Source: Nitrosotalea sp. (lineage in GTDB: Archaea; Thermoproteota; Nitrososphaeria; Nitrososphaerales; Nitrosopumilaceae). From it: a stretch of 7,179 bases of DNA. A program made the position numbers and the translations under genes. The notes under the pieces were generated by a model that saw nothing but the letters and a program-made list of their open reading frames with translations, had not been told where the DNA came from and did no database searches. Positions 4,966 to 7,179 of this stretch are shown here, in pieces. Position 1 is the first letter of the stretch; each line of letters starts with the position of its first letter. Where the stretch lies: contig JAJPEA010000089.1 of NCBI GenBank assembly GCA_023252335.1, forward strand, positions 1 through 7,179, read 5' to 3'.

Positions 4966-7065
4966 ATGGACAAGACTCTACGCAACATAATAATTCTGAC
5001 AGTAGTCTCAATAGTACTAGTTACTACAATTACTACCGCATTGACAAATATAATTATTGAACATGAAAAAAACAATATTCTTAATACAAGAACAATTAGA
5101 ACGGCCATTTTAGCTAATGCCGCAAAGGAAAAAGTAGAACAGATGATCAATTTATTGGTTGCAACAAGTAACTTGCCGCAGGTAAAAAATACCAAATATG
5201 CAGATCAAATCACTGAAACCCTAAAAGGAATTCCCGAAAATTCAGATGTGGAAAAAAGACAAATTGCACAAAATATTCTTGCATCAAGTAATGACTATGT
5301 AACAATTCGTTTTTTTATGCCAAATGGAGATATGTATATGCAAGAACCATACTCTTCTCAGGCGCATCTAAAACAGATTAATTTTGCTTTCAGGGATTAT
5401 TTTCAGGGAGCGATTAAAACAAAACAACCATACATAAGCGAGATGTTCAAGGCACAGTCAACTGGTGATGAAACTACTTGTGTTGCGGTTCCAATCTACG
5501 TACACAATTCATTGATTGGGGTTTGGAGCGGCTTGGTACAAGTTCATACTTTTCAAAATAGTCTCTCAAATGTACCACTAGAAAAAAATGTGAGTGCGAA
5601 ATTTTTTGATCACAATGGCCACATAATATATGACACAGATACTTCAGTCACAAACAATTTCAACTATTCTGAATACAAAAAAATTGTAGAAATGGCCTTG
5701 AATGGAACTAGTGGGAATGACATAGTAGACATCCACGGAGTGAAAACATTTATCGTATACCACACATTCAAAGCCGGACCTCATACTTGGGCAGTACTTT
5801 TGACCCAGCCTTACAGTGATGCGTTTGTTGTAGTAAAGGAAGCCCAGACGTTATTGAGTGTGATTTTAATCACGCTATTGTCAGGTGCGGTAATTACAAG
5901 TAGCATGGCCTATAAAATGATCAAAACAAAATTTCAGCTAATTAACAGTCTGCTACAAACAAATATAGATCTCACTGAATCCAAGGGTAAATTCAAGAAT
6001 TTGTATGATGGAAATCCCGATCTTCTCTGTACAATAAATACAAAGGGAATGATTATTGACTGTAACAAGACACATGCTACTACTTTGGGATATTCCAAAA
6101 AAGAATTGGTTGGAAAATCAATATTTGATCTTACGGCAGATAAAAGCATGGAAACGGGCCAAGTCTCTTTTTCATCTTTTCTAATAAATGGACAGATACG
6201 TGATAATGAGATTTGGATAAAAAAAAGAGATGGAAGTACATTTCCAAGTCTAATTAGTGTTAACGGAGTATATGATCAAAACCACTTGTTAGTTGAGGGC
6301 ATTGTTACAATCAAGGATGCAACACAACTAAATGACGCAAAGATGATGCTAGTAGAAAAAGAGAAACAACTAATTATCAAAGAAGAAAAATCTAAAAACG
6401 AAAGACTGATAGCAATAGGCGAAACTGCGGCAAGACTTGGTCATGATTTACGAAATCCCTTAGCAGTCATAAAAGCAAATCTTGAAGTCATGAAATTACT
6501 ATCCAAGCCTGGGGCGTCTGATCAAATAAGTCAGGAAAGATATGACGCCATGGACGAGTCTGTTTCACGAATGTCATATCAAATAGAAGATGTTCTTGAC
6601 TTTGTAAGAACAAAACCGCTAGAACTATCTGATAATTCACTTGGCGAGATTATAAACAATGTAGTTAGGCAGATTCCAAAACATGACAATATAAAAATAA
6701 ACATACCTCACAACGACATGAGAATAACATGCGACGCAAGAAAGATTGAGATCGTCTTAATTAATCTAATAACAAATGCGATTCAATCAATAGGAGACAA
6801 CAAGGGAGAGATCACTGTTAGTATCACAGATCATGGTGAGAAAGTAATTGTAGAAGTTGAAGATTCTGGTCCTGGAATACCTGACAATATATTACCAAAA
6901 ATATTTGAACCACTTTTTACAACAAAACAGACTGGAACCGGACTTGGATTAACTAGTTGTAAAAACATCATAGAACAGCATGGGGGCAACATAACCGTGA
7001 AAAACAATCCCACCAAATTCACAATAACACTTTCAAAAGTGTTAGAATTGGCCAAAAGCGCATAG
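4966..7065 (+). CDS. membrane sensor histidine kinase: Cache-like sensor, PAS, HisKA, HATPase
   Basis: The 699-residue protein has membrane segments at about 7-29 and 293-315 enclosing an extracytoplasmic region of about 260 residues. That region resembles a double Cache sensor, with RDYFQGAIKTKQPYIS (143-158) and VAVPIYVHNSLIGVWSG (173-189), then a second, membrane-proximal subdomain. Ligand unknown. After the second segment comes a PAS domain (about 340-455) and a coiled coil (455-485). The HisKA domain has phospho-acceptor H493 in GHDLRNPLA. The HATPase domain has N-box N600/N604, G1 DSGPGIP (633-639), F-box IFEPLFTTK (646-654) and G2 GTGLGL (657-662), all intact. No HAMP or fused receiver is evident. 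The ATG at 4966 is three bases past the protease stop, without a clear Shine-Dalgarno, suggesting translational coupling. The likely partner is the CheY-like regulator that opens the operon. Confidence 0.92.
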   Translation: MDKTLRNIIILTVVSIVLVTTITTALTNIIIEHEKNNILNTRTIRTAILANAAKEKVEQMINLLVATSNLPQVKNTKYADQITETLKGIPENSDVEKRQIAQNILASSNDYVTIRFFMPNGDMYMQEPYSSQAHLKQINFAFRDYFQGAIKTKQPYISEMFKAQSTGDETTCVAVPIYVHNSLIGVWSGLVQVHTFQNSLSNVPLEKNVSAKFFDHNGHIIYDTDTSVTNNFNYSEYKKIVEMALNGTSGNDIVDIHGVKTFIVYHTFKAGPHTWAVLLTQPYSDAFVVVKEAQTLLSVILITLLSGAVITSSMAYKMIKTKFQLINSLLQTNIDLTESKGKFKNLYDGNPDLLCTINTKGMIIDCNKTHATTLGYSKKELVGKSIFDLTADKSMETGQVSFSSFLINGQIRDNEIWIKKRDGSTFPSLISVNGVYDQNHLLVEGIVTIKDATQLNDAKMMLVEKEKQLIIKEEKSKNERLIAIGETAARLGHDLRNPLAVIKANLEVMKLLSKPGASDQISQERYDAMDESVSRMSYQIEDVLDFVRTKPLELSDNSLGEIINNVVRQIPKHDNIKINIPHNDMRITCDARKIEIVLINLITNAIQSIGDNKGEITVSITDHGEKVIVEVEDSGPGIPDNILPKIFEPLFTTKQTGTGLGLTSCKNIIEQHGGNITVKNNPTKFTITLSKVLELAKSA

Positions 7066-7103
7066 CAATTGGTTCAAAATAGATGTAGGATTTACCAGAC
7101 TAA

Positions 7104-7179
7104 TCACCTTGCAGCATTAATCTCAACTGCAACATCATCCCAGAGATCACCAATATTTGCAGTCCAGCCACATGTTACT
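7104..7179 (-). CDS. 3' end of an unidentified protein, cut by the window edge
   Basis: On the minus strand one frame is open from the window end to a TGA at 7106-7104. It encodes the last 24 residues of a protein, ending in GDLWDDVAVEINAAR, with a TCGWTANI stretch before it. The composition looks coding-like, and the position, converging on the kinase gene with a 38-base gap, is normal for a 3' end. The piece is too short to recognise a family, and a chance open frame of this length is possible. I see no strong terminator in the 7066-7103 gap. Confidence 0.4.
   Translation of the reverse strand, partial: VTCGWTANIGDLWDDVAVEINAAR

Noticed and set aside
5860..5873. Inverted repeat GTGATT-TT-AATCAC
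   Set aside because: Six-base arms are expected by chance in several kilobases of A+T-rich DNA, and it lies inside the kinase coding sequence at the second membrane segment.

Overview
The window is A+T-rich and reads as archaeal, most likely an ammonia-oxidising member of the Nitrososphaerota (Thaumarchaeota), Nitrosopumilales-like. The support is indirect. TATA-like boxes sit about 24-28 bases before three start codons, which suggests leaderless transcripts. Isoleucine ATA codons are frequent. A histidine kinase carries an HELRTPIQP-type H-box, which I recall as common in this phylum. The window also has an HTH_45-like winged helix and a secreted G1-type peptidase. I cannot assign a species.

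The left half is on the minus strand. From a divergent promoter region at about 3309-3560, one operon runs leftwards: a small winged-helix protein (3308-3009), a stand-alone receiver-domain response regulator (3012-2494, 4-base ATGA overlap) and a soluble tandem-PAS histidine kinase (2522-945, 29-base overlap, TTG start). After 116 bases with a candidate promoter comes a gene for an exported glutamic peptidase of the eqolisin (G1) family (828-46).

The right half is on the plus strand: a stand-alone CheY-like regulator (3561-3950), a membrane-anchored matrixin-type zinc metalloprotease (4000-4962, TTG start behind a good Shine-Dalgarno) and a large membrane histidine kinase with an extracytoplasmic Cache-like sensor plus PAS, HisKA and HATPase domains (4966-7065). 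The tight spacing (49 and 3 bases) argues for one operon. The last 76 bases hold the 3' end of a minus-strand open frame cut by the window edge.

Together the window shows two complete two-component pairs transcribed away from each other, each with a receiver that lacks a recognised output domain and each with an extracytoplasmic protease in or next to its transcription unit. The left pair may act through the co-encoded winged-helix protein. The right pair may signal to the cytoplasmic coiled-coil part of the metalloprotease. Both links are inference. The shared intergenic region also holds an unusually good 37-base inverted repeat, 16 of 18 arm positions paired, just upstream of the rightward promoter. 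It is the best candidate operator in the window.
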